From assembly GCA_902760865.1 (NCBI GenBank), contig CACWID010000029.1, positions 1-40,910 of the forward strand: DNA of 40,910 nt, in the 5' to 3' direction. Source of the stretch: an uncultured Bacteroidales bacterium (lineage in GTDB: Bacteria > Bacteroidota > Bacteroidia > Bacteroidales > Muribaculaceae). Every line of letters starts with the position of its first letter. Within the stretch, counting starts at the first letter, position 1. The notes below the pieces were generated by a model, which saw only the letters and a list, made by a program, of their open reading frames with translations, was not told the origin of the DNA and did no database searches. Shown in pieces: positions 8,218-17,650 of the stretch. Position numbers and translations under genes: made by a program.

Positions 8218-8784
8218 ATGAAGATTGACATCCGACAAGCAAGCAAGGAGCAGGCCCCAGAGATTGCCCGCATGATCATGTTGGCCATGACGGACGACTG
8301 CTGCCTGAGCTTTTGTGGTGAGGGCTATGGGTTGGATGACTTTTACAAAATGATGACCCTGCTGGTGGAGCGGGAAGATTCGCAATACAGTTACAAGAAC
8401 ACCCGTGTTGCCCTGGACGGTGACAAGGTGGTCGGCATCTCGGTCAGTTATGATGGCTCAAGGCTCCATGAACTTCGCCGTCCTTTCCTCCAATTGGCCT
8501 TGGAACTCATCGGTAGGGATCATTCCGGCATGAATGATGAAACGCAGCCTGGCGAACTCTATCTTGACTCGCTGGCTGTGATGCCTGAATATCGCCGACA
8601 GGGAATTGCCAGGCGCCTGATACGCGTCACCAAAGAACGTGCAGACCAGATGGGCCTGCCTATCCTTGGGCTACTGGTTGATAAAGGCAATCCCGTTGGT
8701 GAGGCACTTTATGCATCAATTGGTTTTCGATATGTAAACGACAACCACTGGGGCGGTCATGACATGAAGCACCTGGTGCTATGA
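8218..8784 (+). CDS. GNAT-family N-acetyltransferase
   Basis: A 188-residue GNAT acetyltransferase. The acetyl-CoA pyrophosphate-binding motif is visible at 121-135 (VMPEYRRQGIARRLI), preceded by the beta strand ELYLDSLA. The end of the domain, with ALYASIGFRYVN, is also typical. It begins 82 bases after the AraC-type gene on the same strand and may be cotranscribed with it. The acceptor substrate cannot be inferred. Confidence 0.88.
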   Translation: MKIDIRQASKEQAPEIARMIMLAMTDDCCLSFCGEGYGLDDFYKMMTLLVEREDSQYSYKNTRVALDGDKVVGISVSYDGSRLHELRRPFLQLALELIGRDHSGMNDETQPGELYLDSLAVMPEYRRQGIARRLIRVTKERADQMGLPILGLLVDKGNPVGEALYASIGFRYVNDNHWGGHDMKHLVL

Positions 8785-8840
8785 AGGAAAGACAATCATG
8801 TCAAGTCCCGTCAAGAGAACGTTAGCCGGTTATACAACAT

Positions 8841-9303
8841 CTCCAGCCGATTGGTCAGTCATTCGGAGCGGACGCAGACGGAGCGGAACGGCCCATCGCC
8901 ATCGGGGTTCGCGGGTGGGCAAATCGCTGCAGGCGATGAAAAGATTCACCTCATGGCCGAAGGTTTGACCTTGGGATCGATGGCTATGCCGCAGGCTGCA
9001 CCGACGGCGACCGAGCGTAGCAAGGTTTGCCGCCAGTATGGGGCTTGCCCCCTGGAGCCTTAGCCGACGTGCCAGGATGAACGTAGTGGACGAGTGTGCC
9101 ATGGGGCTGGCAGCATCGATACCTCCGAGCGCAGCGAGAACGCTGGGCTTGATTGAGGAGCGTGCATCAAATCGAGCGAAGCGAGACCTGATGCGTCAGC
9201 GACGAAACGAGCCGTGCGTGTGAGGTCTCGATGCGTACAGACAGCCCGATAAGGCACTCTCGGTAACGGAGTGATCCCGACACGGCGGCCATCGATGAAC
9301 GGT
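8841..9303 (+). repeat. Long non-coding direct repeat, copy B
   Basis: This 463-base segment is the second copy of 4048-4552, in the same orientation. It fills nearly all of the space between two convergent genes, starting 57 bases after the GNAT stop codon and ending 13 bases before the end of the PPOX gene. Differences from copy A often fall at the middle position of gagcgNagcgag motifs. No coding frame is conserved between the copies. Confidence 0.9.
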
Positions 9304-9315
9304 GGGAGCGGGTTC

Positions 9316-9801
9316 TCACTGCTCCGTCAGTTGCTTGCACTTACCGACGGGTGGTTCGGTCAATGTGATACGAACCACGGCTGTCCGTTCGAGGCTGCGA
9401 GCTATTGCATCATCAAAAGCATCCATGTGATGAGGCAGGAAACGCTGGCAAATGACTCTTAGTGCCGATATCTTCTCTTCACGTTCAGTCACAAGTTCTG
9501 CCACGCCGACGGCAGTAGCAGACCTGTACTGCAAAGTGAAGTTCCCGACTTTGGAGTCGAAGGTCGGTGAGCAACGGGTCACCGCAGAGAGGAACACAAC
9601 CGGGTTATGGGCGATGCAGTCCAGTTTCTCTCCCTCCAGGGCGCAGTGAAAGTAGAACGTATTGTCACCGGTACGCGCCAACGACAATGGTAAACCGTAT
9701 GGTGTTCCGTCTTCCCTGGTCATGCTGACCGTCACGAATGGGGCCTTGTCCAAGACCTCCAAGGCGAAAGCGGCATCCCTCTCTCTGTCAGATCTTCTCA
9801 T
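9316..9801 (-). CDS. NimA-like pyridoxamine 5'-phosphate oxidase family protein
   Basis: A 161-residue flavin-binding split-barrel protein of the PPOX group that includes 5-nitroimidazole reductase NimA. Family features are the start MRRSDRE, DGTPYGLPLS (about 31-40), TFYFHCALEGEKLDCI and the C-terminal TVVRITL-type strand ending in GKCKQL. It would bind FMN or a related cofactor; reductase activity is inferred from the family. It is the last gene of the nrf operon and follows the YgbA-like gene by 7 bases, so a link to nitrosative or redox stress is plausible. A nitroimidazole resistance role is not shown. Confidence 0.82.
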   Translation of the reverse strand: MRRSDRERDAAFALEVLDKAPFVTVSMTREDGTPYGLPLSLARTGDNTFYFHCALEGEKLDCIAHNPVVFLSAVTRCSPTFDSKVGNFTLQYRSATAVGVAELVTEREEKISALRVICQRFLPHHMDAFDDAIARSLERTAVVRITLTEPPVGKCKQLTEQ

Positions 9802-9808
9802 CTTATCA

Positions 9809-10102
9809 TTACTTGTTGAATAAATGCCGAATGGCGGCGATTGGTGAATAGAGAATCATTCTGGGACCAGTCCACCGCATGACTTCACGAATCTGTTCAC
9901 GTTCGGTAGGGGGATAGCAGTGGGTGGGACAATCCTTGCAGGCGCTCTTGCTCTCCCCATAGCGGCAATGGTCGAGACGGCGGCACGCAAAGTCAGCCAG
10001 ATGCTGGTATGCCTCAGGTATCGTGTCCGCCTTCAGCCGATGGCTACAATAAAGCTCAATCATCTTGCGGACGGTCTGCTTCTCTCGTTCTATTCTGGTC
10101 AT
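9809..10102 (-). CDS. YgbA-type nitrous oxide-stimulated promoter family protein
   Basis: A 97-residue protein of the YgbA_NO family, small cytoplasmic proteins whose E. coli member is induced by nitric oxide. The family pattern is visible: RKMIELYC near the start, then a cysteine cluster (FACRRLDHC, CKDCPTHCY) and the C-terminal MRWTGPRMILYSP. The four or more cysteines could bind a metal or an Fe-S centre. It lies between ccsA (11 bases upstream) and the PPOX gene, inside the nitrite reductase operon, which agrees with a role in nitrogen-oxide metabolism. Confidence 0.85.
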   Translation of the reverse strand: MTRIEREKQTVRKMIELYCSHRLKADTIPEAYQHLADFACRRLDHCRYGESKSACKDCPTHCYPPTEREQIREVMRWTGPRMILYSPIAAIRHLFNK

Positions 10103-10113
10103 TATGGGTTATG

Positions 10114-10902
10114 TCAGGAGGTATAGGTATGTACGCTGGAGCCTTGAGCTGACGGCAGGTAGTTGATGCCCCACCAGCAGACCTGCAACAGGATGAAAGC
10201 GATGAGCAGCACCCACAGGGCTGGCTTGATGGACTTGGGACGATAGATGCGATAATGGATATAGCCCAAATAAGCAAGCCAGGTAATGGCCGCCCAAGTC
10301 TCCTTGGGATCCCATGACCAATAGTGGCCCCATGCTTCTTTAGCCCACAACGCGCCGAAAAGCATGCCAAAGGTCAAGAACGCAAGACCGACATTCACCA
10401 GGTTGTCGGTAATGTCCATCTCCTTGCGCTCCAACGGACGCCCTTTCTTGAAAAACAGTTGGTAAAGCGCCATGAGTGTCGCTGCACCCAACAAGGCATA
10501 GGCGAACATATAGACGATGACGTGCGGAGCGAACCAGGGACTCTGCAAGGCAGGCATCAAGGCCTTGGAATGAATCTCGGGCTTGAAGATGTTGATACAG
10601 ATAAACACGGCTGCCAACATCGTAGAGAACGACAGGATCCACTTGTATTTCCAGCGGCTATAGACCAGTATACCGGCCAACGGCAGGAAAAATGAGTACC
10701 ACAGGCGTGTCTCGCCCATCGTGCGCAACGGCGGGCGCTCGAGCGTCACCCACATGATGACGATAAACGTGAAAAACACGGCCAAGCCCGTCAATGTTGA
10801 AGCATAGACGCCAGCCGTTTTTTCTTTCCATGCCAGGAACGCGCCTACGGCCCACAGCATGATGGCCACAATGGCAAAGTAGATGAAATAACCCCAGATC
10901 AT
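10114..10902 (-). CDS. ccsA: Cytochrome c biogenesis protein CcsA/ResC
   Basis: A 262-residue polytopic membrane protein of the CcsA/ResC/CcmC haem-handling family. It has about eight hydrophobic segments and the tryptophan-rich WWD-type motif GHYWSWDPKETWA in its second half, which presents haem to the periplasmic ligation site. With ResB/CcsB it forms the system II cytochrome c synthetase, needed for the nine haem sites of NrfH and NrfA. It overlaps the upstream resB gene by four bases (ATGA), so the two are translationally coupled. Confidence 0.92.
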   Translation of the reverse strand: MIWGYFIYFAIVAIMLWAVGAFLAWKEKTAGVYASTLTGLAVFFTFIVIMWVTLERPPLRTMGETRLWYSFFLPLAGILVYSRWKYKWILSFSTMLAAVFICINIFKPEIHSKALMPALQSPWFAPHVIVYMFAYALLGAATLMALYQLFFKKGRPLERKEMDITDNLVNVGLAFLTFGMLFGALWAKEAWGHYWSWDPKETWAAITWLAYLGYIHYRIYRPKSIKPALWVLLIAFILLQVCWWGINYLPSAQGSSVHTYTS

Positions 10903-11845
10903 GGCGTCACGCGTTTTTTAGATGAATCAGGCGAAACCTCAGCAGATCGAGCTTGCCCGTTTGCGTTCGGTTTGCACTGATTTTGAGATAACACAAACAT
11001 ACACAGTGCTCCTGCGAGCATCAGCCCTATGCCGATATAAACGAGCGGTAACCACGGGTCGCGCACGAGCTCAAAGATGCTGATCTGGCTCTGAGGGCCG
11101 GCAGCAGTGTCGTAGCCATACTGATAGATCTTCCACCCCTCGACCTCGACAGGCTTGTTGACGTCGATGGTGGTGTGGATGTTCTTGCCCGATTTGGTCA
11201 TGATGTTCACTTCGCTGGCAAAGCGTTTGGGGCTGCCGTCGTCATATTGCTCCATGATGAACTGTTGAAGCTCAATAGCCAAGTCCAATTCCTTGACCTG
11301 CTGGTTCTCGTCCATGACGCGCCACTCGGGTTCACCGACGGCGGTAATCATCTTCAGGCGCTGCATATCGGCGTTGCCCAGCGTCGCACAGGTCAAGGCC
11401 AGGAACAGTCCCAGATGATTGAGCAGGAACGGTGTATCACGCTTCCACTGAAAGTGACCAAGGCGTTTCAACACCGCAAGGCCAATGATAACGGCAATAT
11501 AGACATAGATGAGCACAAAGGGCCAGAATGACAGCATGTCGTTTATCCATGTACCGTTCACTGTCTGCCGCGTGAGGCCCATGACCAGTGTCAGAATCAC
11601 TGCAAAGGCAATGGCCGGTATCGCTGCTGCATAGGTGCTCAGGAATGAGAATGCATAGACCTGGCGCCGCAACAGGTGCATGATGGCAATCATCACCAGG
11701 AAGCCGACGAGCACGATGCCGTTGACTGGCCACGAGAAGGCATCCCACACAACAGGACCGACGCTCAGCTCGAGCATCAGTCCTGCGATGATTAATCCGG
11801 CGCCAATGAGGCAGCCTTCTTTAAGAGTCCACGGTTTAATCCACA

Positions 11846-11846
<1 letters not shown>
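10899..11846 (-). CDS. resB: Cytochrome c biogenesis protein ResB/CcsB
   Basis: A 315-residue ResB-like subunit of the system II cytochrome c synthetase. It has several N-terminal transmembrane segments (about 10-170), a periplasmic domain (about 175-260) with VEVEGWKIYQYGYD, and a final transmembrane helix near 270-290 (PLVYIGIGLMLAGALCMFV), which is the typical ResB order. It is shorter than fused ResBC proteins because the ResC part is the separate downstream gene. The start codon shares one base with the nrfA stop (TGATG), placing it in the same transcript. Confidence 0.9.
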
Positions 11847-13393
<1,547 letters not shown>

Positions 13394-13426
13394 AATATTG
13401 TCGTTTTTGTTATAGTCGATTATCAA

Positions 13427-14035
13427 TCATTTATTTGAGAGGGCACCTCCCAGCCATTCGGGAACAGGGCTGGGCGGCAGCGGAGTCACACCCTCGGCTC
13501 CCGGGGTTGACATCAGCGAGTTCATGCCACCGTGCGGCACGTTGCGGTGACAATGCCAGCACTCCACACCCTCACCGCGTTTGGCCATCATATAGTCGAT
13601 ACGGCCCGTTTTGACTAATTCCTGGTTGAGTTGGGTGTGGCAGCGGATGCAGTTGTCCATGATGACCTCGGCACTGGCATCCTCGGCCATGATGGCCTGA
13701 CGCTCGCTGTGGGTCACGAAATAAGCCGTATGCTTGAGACCGTCCATCGCCTTGAAGCCGTATTTTGCGGCCAGGCTGGAGTGCGGCACATGGCAGTCGT
13801 TGCAAGTCGCGTCGCGTCCATGAGAGGAATGGCTCCATGTGGCATAGTAGGGCGTCATGATGTGGCAGTTGACGCATGCCGACGGATCATCGGCGATATA
13901 GGTGTGCGCCCTGAGCAGATACATGAACAATCCGCCCAAGCCCACCAGGATGCCGGCACAGACGATAAGACCGATTTTCTGCTTATAAGAGAAGCGATCC
14001 TTCAGTGTTTTCAGTCGATTTGCGATCTTCATCAA
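13427..14035 (-). CDS. nrfH: Cytochrome c nitrite reductase small subunit NrfH
   Basis: A 202-residue membrane-anchored tetrahaem quinol dehydrogenase of the NapC/NirT family that passes electrons from menaquinol to NrfA. One N-terminal transmembrane helix (about 20-42, IGLIVCAGILVGLGGLF) is followed by four haem motifs: CVNCH, CNDCH, CIRCH and CWHCH. The length is slightly above the usual NrfH because of a Pro-rich tail. It is the first gene of the nrf operon, with a good -7 promoter box 21 bases upstream. Confidence 0.96.
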   Translation of the reverse strand: MMKIANRLKTLKDRFSYKQKIGLIVCAGILVGLGGLFMYLLRAHTYIADDPSACVNCHIMTPYYATWSHSSHGRDATCNDCHVPHSSLAAKYGFKAMDGLKHTAYFVTHSERQAIMAEDASAEVIMDNCIRCHTQLNQELVKTGRIDYMMAKRGEGVECWHCHRNVPHGGMNSLMSTPGAEGVTPLPPSPVPEWLGGALSNK

Positions 14036-14056
14036 TCACGGATTGAGGTTAACATC

Positions 14057-14065
14057 GCAAAGATA
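14057..14065 (-). promoter_or_regulatory. -7 box for nrf operon
   Basis: TATCTTTGC on the minus strand is a full match to TAnnTTTG and lies 21 bases before the nrfH ATG. No Fnr- or HcpR-like palindrome was recognised in the upstream bases. Confidence 0.7.
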
Positions 14066-14131
14066 CACCTTATAAATAACAATAAAAAATTTAAGATAAA
14101 TTAAATTTGTTAAAAAATATAAAATTCATTT

Positions 14132-14285
14132 TTACATCTCTGCCGATTCCTTGACCTCCTCATGATAGAAATAGTTCACCACGATGAGCGCTGCATCAAA
14201 GGGACGCCTGATGCTGTCATCATCGCGGAGCGTGAAGCTGCCGAATACAACCCTGTGACCATAGCGAATCAGATCCCCAGGTCAA
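14132..14285 (-). pseudogene. Relic of radical SAM gene (C-terminal end)
   Basis: Read on the minus strand, this stretch encodes LRDDDSIRRPFDAALIVV followed by NYFYHEEVKESAEM and a stop. That matches the last 32 residues of the intact radical SAM protein at 15969-16841 except at a few positions. Upstream of the match (beyond about 14235) the sequence is unrelated and a stop codon appears in frame near 14275. It is a truncated copy of the gene's 3' end, upstream of the nrf promoter. Confidence 0.85.
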
Positions 14286-14297
14286 TGTAACGTAAAT

Positions 14298-14336
14298 CAA
14301 GGCGCATCGCCAGCCGTGGCTTGACGTTGCGCCTTG
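14298..14336. terminator. Hairpin downstream of kinase-like gene
   Basis: caaggcgca (14298-14306) pairs perfectly with tgcgccttg (14328-14336), with an inner gcca/tggc stem in the loop. It lies about 100 bases past the stop codon of the minus-strand gene ending at 14435. There is only a short T-rich stretch after it. Confidence 0.5.
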
Positions 14337-14373
14337 TCATGAGCGAAAAATTAGAATTTATCCGATTGATGGC

Positions 14374-14420
14374 TTCGCCTCGGCATAACTCAAGCAAGCT
14401 TGGCTCTGCTCTCGGGTCGC
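14374..14420 (-). repeat. 47-bp hairpin element, copy 1
   Basis: This aligns without gaps with 21150-21196. Read on the minus strand it folds into an outer stem of about seven pairs and an inner CAAG/CUUG stem closed by a CUUG loop. It starts 14 bases past the stop codon of the kinase-like gene. Two stem pairs differ from the other copy in a compensatory way. Confidence 0.7.
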
Positions 14421-14434
14421 ACATAAATTGGTAT

Positions 14435-14959
14435 TTACTGTTCGATAAGGTTTTTTACTGTCTGGCGAAAATCTGTATCAATTATCGTAATTCTCTCACC
14501 ACTTTGAGTAAAAGCATCAATGTAGTTGTGATTGTCGAGCTTCAGAGATTCTATTGTACAGCCTGTGTCGTGCAACCTCGTTTCGATAGAAGAGGCATGA
14601 TTCCTTATCTCATCGATATGAGCTTCAATGTAAGCATCCGACATTGCAAGGCAAATAAACCTTATTGACTGCAAATATTTCTCACTGAAATCGTTGCGCC
14701 AATCAGCAGGGATGTAACAGCCCTCTACTATAAGGTTCTGCCGATTCTCTATTGCTGTCTTCACCATTTCACGCACAATAGGCCAAAGCTCTTCGGTGAG
14801 GGCATCATCGTCTTCAGGTGTGAGGGTAGTCTTGCCGCTTCGTATCATGCCCATTTTCAAATGGTCTATAGACAGATAAGGATACTTGTATTTTTCAAGC
14901 ATCTGCTGGGCCAGTAGCGTTTTTCCCGTGTGTGATGCACCTGTTATCAGTATAACCAT
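14435..14959 (-). CDS. P-loop kinase-like ATP-binding protein
   Basis: A 174-residue P-loop NTPase of the adenylate kinase / zeta-toxin-like kind. The Walker A motif GASHTGKT is at 7-14, a substrate-side Asp-His follows in YLSIDHLKMG (about 29-38), and NLIVEGCYIP (about 74-83) fits a Walker B-like strand. The C-terminal TIIDTDFRQ strand is also typical. It is the last gene after the Vat-like acetyltransferase (10 bases apart) and may be cotranscribed. The phosphorylated substrate is unknown; a resistance kinase is possible but not shown. Confidence 0.7.
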   Translation of the reverse strand: MVILITGASHTGKTLLAQQMLEKYKYPYLSIDHLKMGMIRSGKTTLTPEDDDALTEELWPIVREMVKTAIENRQNLIVEGCYIPADWRNDFSEKYLQSIRFICLAMSDAYIEAHIDEIRNHASSIETRLHDTGCTIESLKLDNHNYIDAFTQSGERITIIDTDFRQTVKNLIEQ

Positions 14960-14969
14960 GGATGAGAAA

Positions 14970-15617
14970 CTATTGATTAATCTTCCTTATTAACGACAAA
15001 TCCCCACTCGACAAGGCTTCAAAATTTGCCTCAATCTTCTCGATGTCCCAATCCCACCACTCCAGTTGCAGCAGATAGGCGATGAGCTCATCGTCAAAAC
15101 GCATCCTGGTAACTCGGCAGGGATTCCCTACCGCAACAGCATAAGGGGGAATATCTGAGGCAACCACAGAATTGGCACCGATAATGGCACCATCACCGAT
15201 ATGAACGCCTGGCATAATGGTAACATTCTGGCCAATCCAGACGTCATTGCCCACAACGGTATCACCCTTCAGCGGCAATTCGTTTTTCACTGGAGCAATG
15301 GCACTGCCCCAGTCCCCGCCAATGACGTAAAACGGATAGGTCGTCACGCCGTCCATCCTATGATTGGCACCATTCATGACAAACTCCACACCCTTGGCAA
15401 TAGCGCAGAATTTGCCAATAATCAGCCGATCTCCGATGAAGTCGTAGAAATGAGTGACATGCTTCTCGAACTGGTCAGCACCATCTACATCATCGTAGTA
15501 GGTGTAGTCACCGATGATGATACGCGGGTTCTTCACCACGTTCTTGATGAAGCAAAGGCTTGGAATCTTCGGATTCGGGAAAGCCTCATTGGGATTGGGT
15601 CTGTTTTTTATCTCCAT
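14970..15617 (-). CDS. Vat/CatB-like xenobiotic O-acetyltransferase
   Basis: A 215-residue left-handed beta-helix acetyltransferase of the xenobiotic group, whose members acetylate streptogramin A (Vat) or chloramphenicol (CatB). The family sequence GVEFVMNGANHRMDG (about 74-88) contains the catalytic His; the hexapeptide repeats follow in LKGDTVVGNDVWIGQNV, IMPGVHIGDGAIIGANS and VVASDIPPYAVAVGNP. Length is normal. It sits in a minus-strand run radical SAM-SMR-Vat-kinase with short gaps. A relic of a related gene's start is at 20471-20578. Whether it gives drug resistance is not known. Confidence 0.9.
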   Translation of the reverse strand: MEIKNRPNPNEAFPNPKIPSLCFIKNVVKNPRIIIGDYTYYDDVDGADQFEKHVTHFYDFIGDRLIIGKFCAIAKGVEFVMNGANHRMDGVTTYPFYVIGGDWGSAIAPVKNELPLKGDTVVGNDVWIGQNVTIMPGVHIGDGAIIGANSVVASDIPPYAVAVGNPCRVTRMRFDDELIAYLLQLEWWDWDIEKIEANFEALSSGDLSLIRKINQ

Positions 15618-15632
15618 GATTTCAGATTTATC

Positions 15633-15965
15633 TTAATGTACTTCCATTTTTGAGAACAGGTTGATTACGATAACGCCTGCCATAATCAGCGCGATGCCGA
15701 TATAGGCTGGCAGGTCGGGCACCTGCTTGAACACAAAAATGCCGATGAGCGTTATAAGCACGATGCCAAGGGCACTCCAAATGGCGTAGGCAATGCCGAT
15801 GGGCAGCGTGCGCAGTGCATGGCTCAAGCAATAGAACGAAAGCAGATAGCCAACTGCCATTGCGATGGTAGGCAGAATCTTAGTAAACTGCTCAGAGTAT
15901 TTTAGCATAGTGGTGGCAAACGTCTCCAGGACGATAGCACCAATCAGGAACAGCCATTCTTTCAT
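15633..15965 (-). CDS. SMR-family multidrug efflux protein
   Basis: A 110-residue small multidrug resistance transporter with four transmembrane helices, acting as a dimer in the inner membrane and exchanging protons for cationic drugs or guanidinium-like compounds. The essential Glu of helix 1 is Glu14 (GAIVLETFATTMLK), and helix 3 starts with the conserved AYAIWSALGIVLI. It is 3 bases past the radical SAM stop codon and 15 bases before the Vat gene, so it is likely cotranscribed with both. EmrE-like is more likely than SugE-like, but this is not certain. Confidence 0.9.
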   Translation of the reverse strand: MKEWLFLIGAIVLETFATTMLKYSEQFTKILPTIAMAVGYLLSFYCLSHALRTLPIGIAYAIWSALGIVLITLIGIFVFKQVPDLPAYIGIALIMAGVIVINLFSKMEVH

Positions 15966-15968
15966 CGT

Positions 15969-16841
15969 TTATTTTTTTGCAGATTTCTTGACCTCCTCAT
16001 GATAGAAATAGTTCACCACGATGGGCGGTGCATCGAAGGGACGCTTGATGCTGTCGTCATCGCGGACATACGGCAGACCAAGTTCTTCAGCGTATGCTTT
16101 CAGCTCCACGTTCAGCTGCTCCCAATAGTCACGCTTCCTCTTGACATAGATTTCCTCATACAAAGGAACCAATTCAGGTCTTTTCTCTCGTATATAATCC
16201 ATAATCAAAGGCTTGAAAGTACCGCGCAAGTTCAGGTTCTCCAGCCAGATGAGATTACACTGGTCCTTGGCCCGGTCAATGATGGCTTTCACATCGGTGA
16301 TGCCCGGAAAAATGGGTGAGATAAAGCAGGTGGTTCTCACGCCCGCATCATGGAACGCCTTCATGGCTACCAGCCTTCGCTCGATGCTCACGGCTTTGTC
16401 CATATCATTCTTGAAGGCTTCGTCCAAGGTATTCACCGACCAGCTCACGCGCGCCTCGGGGAAGGTCTTGATAAGGTCCAGGTCACGGAGTACCAAGTCG
16501 CTCTTCGTGGCTATGGAAAGTTTGATTCCACTCCCCTGCAATTGTTCCAACAACGTGCGAGTACGGCGATACTTCTCCTCTTCGGGCAGATAGGGGTCGG
16601 TGACGGAACCGAAAAACAGTTCCTTGCCGCGCAATCGCTCGGGATTCTTGATATCAGGCCAATGCTTGATGTCAAGAAACTCGCCCCAGGGCTCGGTGTG
16701 CCCCGTAAAGCGCTTCATGAACGAGGCATAACAATACTTGCATCCATGCGTACAGCCTACGTATGGATTCACCGAGTAGTCACCGACAGGTATATTTGAT
16801 TTAGTCAAGACTGTCTTGACTTCTTTCTCACTTATTTTCAT
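15969..16841 (-). CDS. SPL-family radical SAM protein
   Basis: A 290-residue radical SAM protein of the spore photoproduct lyase-like group from the ATG at 16841; the 11 codons upstream cross the promoter and were dropped. The Fe-S cluster motif is CTHGCKYC (C-x3-C-x2-C), preceded by SVNPYVG. Further landmarks are FFGSVTDPY, IATKSDLVLRD and SWSVNTLDE. It belongs to the COG1533-type proteins of unknown substrate found in many bacteria that do not sporulate. It leads the cluster with SMR efflux and Vat. A relic of the last 32 codons is at 14132. Confidence 0.88.
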   Translation of the reverse strand: MKISEKEVKTVLTKSNIPVGDYSVNPYVGCTHGCKYCYASFMKRFTGHTEPWGEFLDIKHWPDIKNPERLRGKELFFGSVTDPYLPEEEKYRRTRTLLEQLQGSGIKLSIATKSDLVLRDLDLIKTFPEARVSWSVNTLDEAFKNDMDKAVSIERRLVAMKAFHDAGVRTTCFISPIFPGITDVKAIIDRAKDQCNLIWLENLNLRGTFKPLIMDYIREKRPELVPLYEEIYVKRKRDYWEQLNVELKAYAEELGLPYVRDDDSIKRPFDAPPIVVNYFYHEEVKKSAKK

Positions 16842-16870
16842 GATTTTCGATTTATCTTTCTGTAATTGCT

Positions 16871-16879
16871 GCAAAGGTA
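16871..16879 (-). promoter_or_regulatory. -7 box for radical SAM gene
   Basis: TACCTTTGC on the minus strand matches TAnnTTTG 29 bases before the ATG at 16841. The same box with similar flanks (gcaaaggtagtgattt) stands before the vat relic at 20607. Confidence 0.65.
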
Positions 16880-16926
16880 GTGATTTCTCGCGACAAAATC
16901 TTGTTTTACGGCTCTATCTTATGCCA

Positions 16927-17331
16927 TCAGTTGATGGCGAGCAGCTCGATGTCGAAGATGAGGGTGGATCCGCCGGGGATGCCGGGTTGGGAGAACTTGC
17001 CGTAGCCCAATTCGGCAGGGATGTAGACCTCCCATCGGTCGCCGATGTGCATCTGCTGCATGGCGATGATCCAACCCTCGATGAGGTCGCGCAGGCGGCA
17101 CGCCAGGGGCACGTCGCCACGGCTGCTGTCGAATGTCGCCCCATCGATGGTCTTGCCCGTGTAATGGGCGGTGATCACGCTGCTGGGCGTGGGAGTTGCA
17201 CTGGAGTGGTCGCCCTCGGCCAGCACCTTGTAATAAATGCCCTTAGGCAACGCCTTCACGCCGTCTTCCTTGGACTTCGCCACCAGCCAATCCCTATTGG
17301 CCTGCACGTATAGTTGATTCTTGTTCTTCAT
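16927..17331 (-). CDS. FKBP-type peptidyl-prolyl isomerase
   Basis: A 134-residue FKBP-type cis-trans prolyl isomerase from the ATG at 17331 (MKNKNQLYV). A short N-terminal helix precedes the FKBP domain (about 35-134), with ITAHYTGKTIDGATFDSS, LRDLIEGW, IGDRWEVYIPAELGYG and the final STLIFDIELLAI. No signal peptide is visible, so it is probably cytoplasmic. It assists protein folding; a partner is not evident. It has its own promoter and stands alone. Confidence 0.92.
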   Translation of the reverse strand: MKNKNQLYVQANRDWLVAKSKEDGVKALPKGIYYKVLAEGDHSSATPTPSSVITAHYTGKTIDGATFDSSRGDVPLACRLRDLIEGWIIAMQQMHIGDRWEVYIPAELGYGKFSQPGIPGGSTLIFDIELLAIN

Positions 17332-17354
17332 ATTGTGCAACTTTATATAGTGGT

Positions 17355-17363
17355 GCAAATATA
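17355..17363 (-). promoter_or_regulatory. -7 box for FKBP gene
   Basis: TATATTTGC on the minus strand matches TAnnTTTG 23 bases before the ATG. About 36 bases around it (17353-17388) resemble 40777-40810 near the window end. Confidence 0.65.
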
Positions 17364-17408
17364 CCTATTTTTTCTCTATTATATGCTAATGTTGAGGCCC
17401 AAAAAGAC

Positions 17409-17495
17409 TGCTTATCAAAAAGAGCGACCGTTCATTTTCGCTTACTCCAATAAGCGAAAAGTGGCCAAAATCGCTTATCGCGATAAGCTTTTTTG
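17409..17495. repeat. Clustered ATAAGC inverted repeats
   Basis: ttttcgctta (17435-17444) pairs perfectly with taagcgaaaa (17451-17460) across six bases, and gcttatcgcgataagc (17473-17488) is a perfect 16-bp palindrome followed by a run of T. A further gcttatc is at 17410. A similar arrangement occurs at 31070-31110. Both places are downstream of secreted-protein genes, so terminator or regulator binding are both possible. Confidence 0.7.
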
Positions 17496-17572
17496 TGCCT
17501 TTTTCCTTGTCACATTCTCCCGAGCGCAAGAGATGTAAAAGCAGACCTTTGAAATGTTGCAAAGAATTCAAA

Positions 17573-17606
17573 GCCGAGCGCACCCTTTTGATGGGTTGCG
17601 CCCGGC
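17573..17606 (-). terminator. Hairpin after DUF4353 gene
   Basis: gccgagcgcaccc pairs with gggttgcgcccggc with one bulge, 45 bases past the stop codon of the minus-strand gene ending at 17651. It resembles hairpins at 24472 and 36867, also just downstream of genes. Confidence 0.6.
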
Positions 17607-17650
17607 AAACTAATTTGTAGCTATGAAAAAAGATGATGGTTTGTTTAGTT

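Noticed and set aside
7275-8288. 337-codon open frame opposite the AraC-type gene
   Set aside because: It is fully antisense to a clear AraC-family gene in GC-rich DNA and has no recognisable domain.
9316-9801. Calling the PPOX gene a nitroimidazole resistance gene
   Set aside because: NimA-like split-barrel proteins are common in Bacteroidales and most are not shown to confer resistance.
13427-14035. Calling the small cytochrome a NapC subunit of nitrate reductase
   Set aside because: It has four haem sites like NapC, but it directly precedes nrfA and no nap genes are present, so NrfH fits better.
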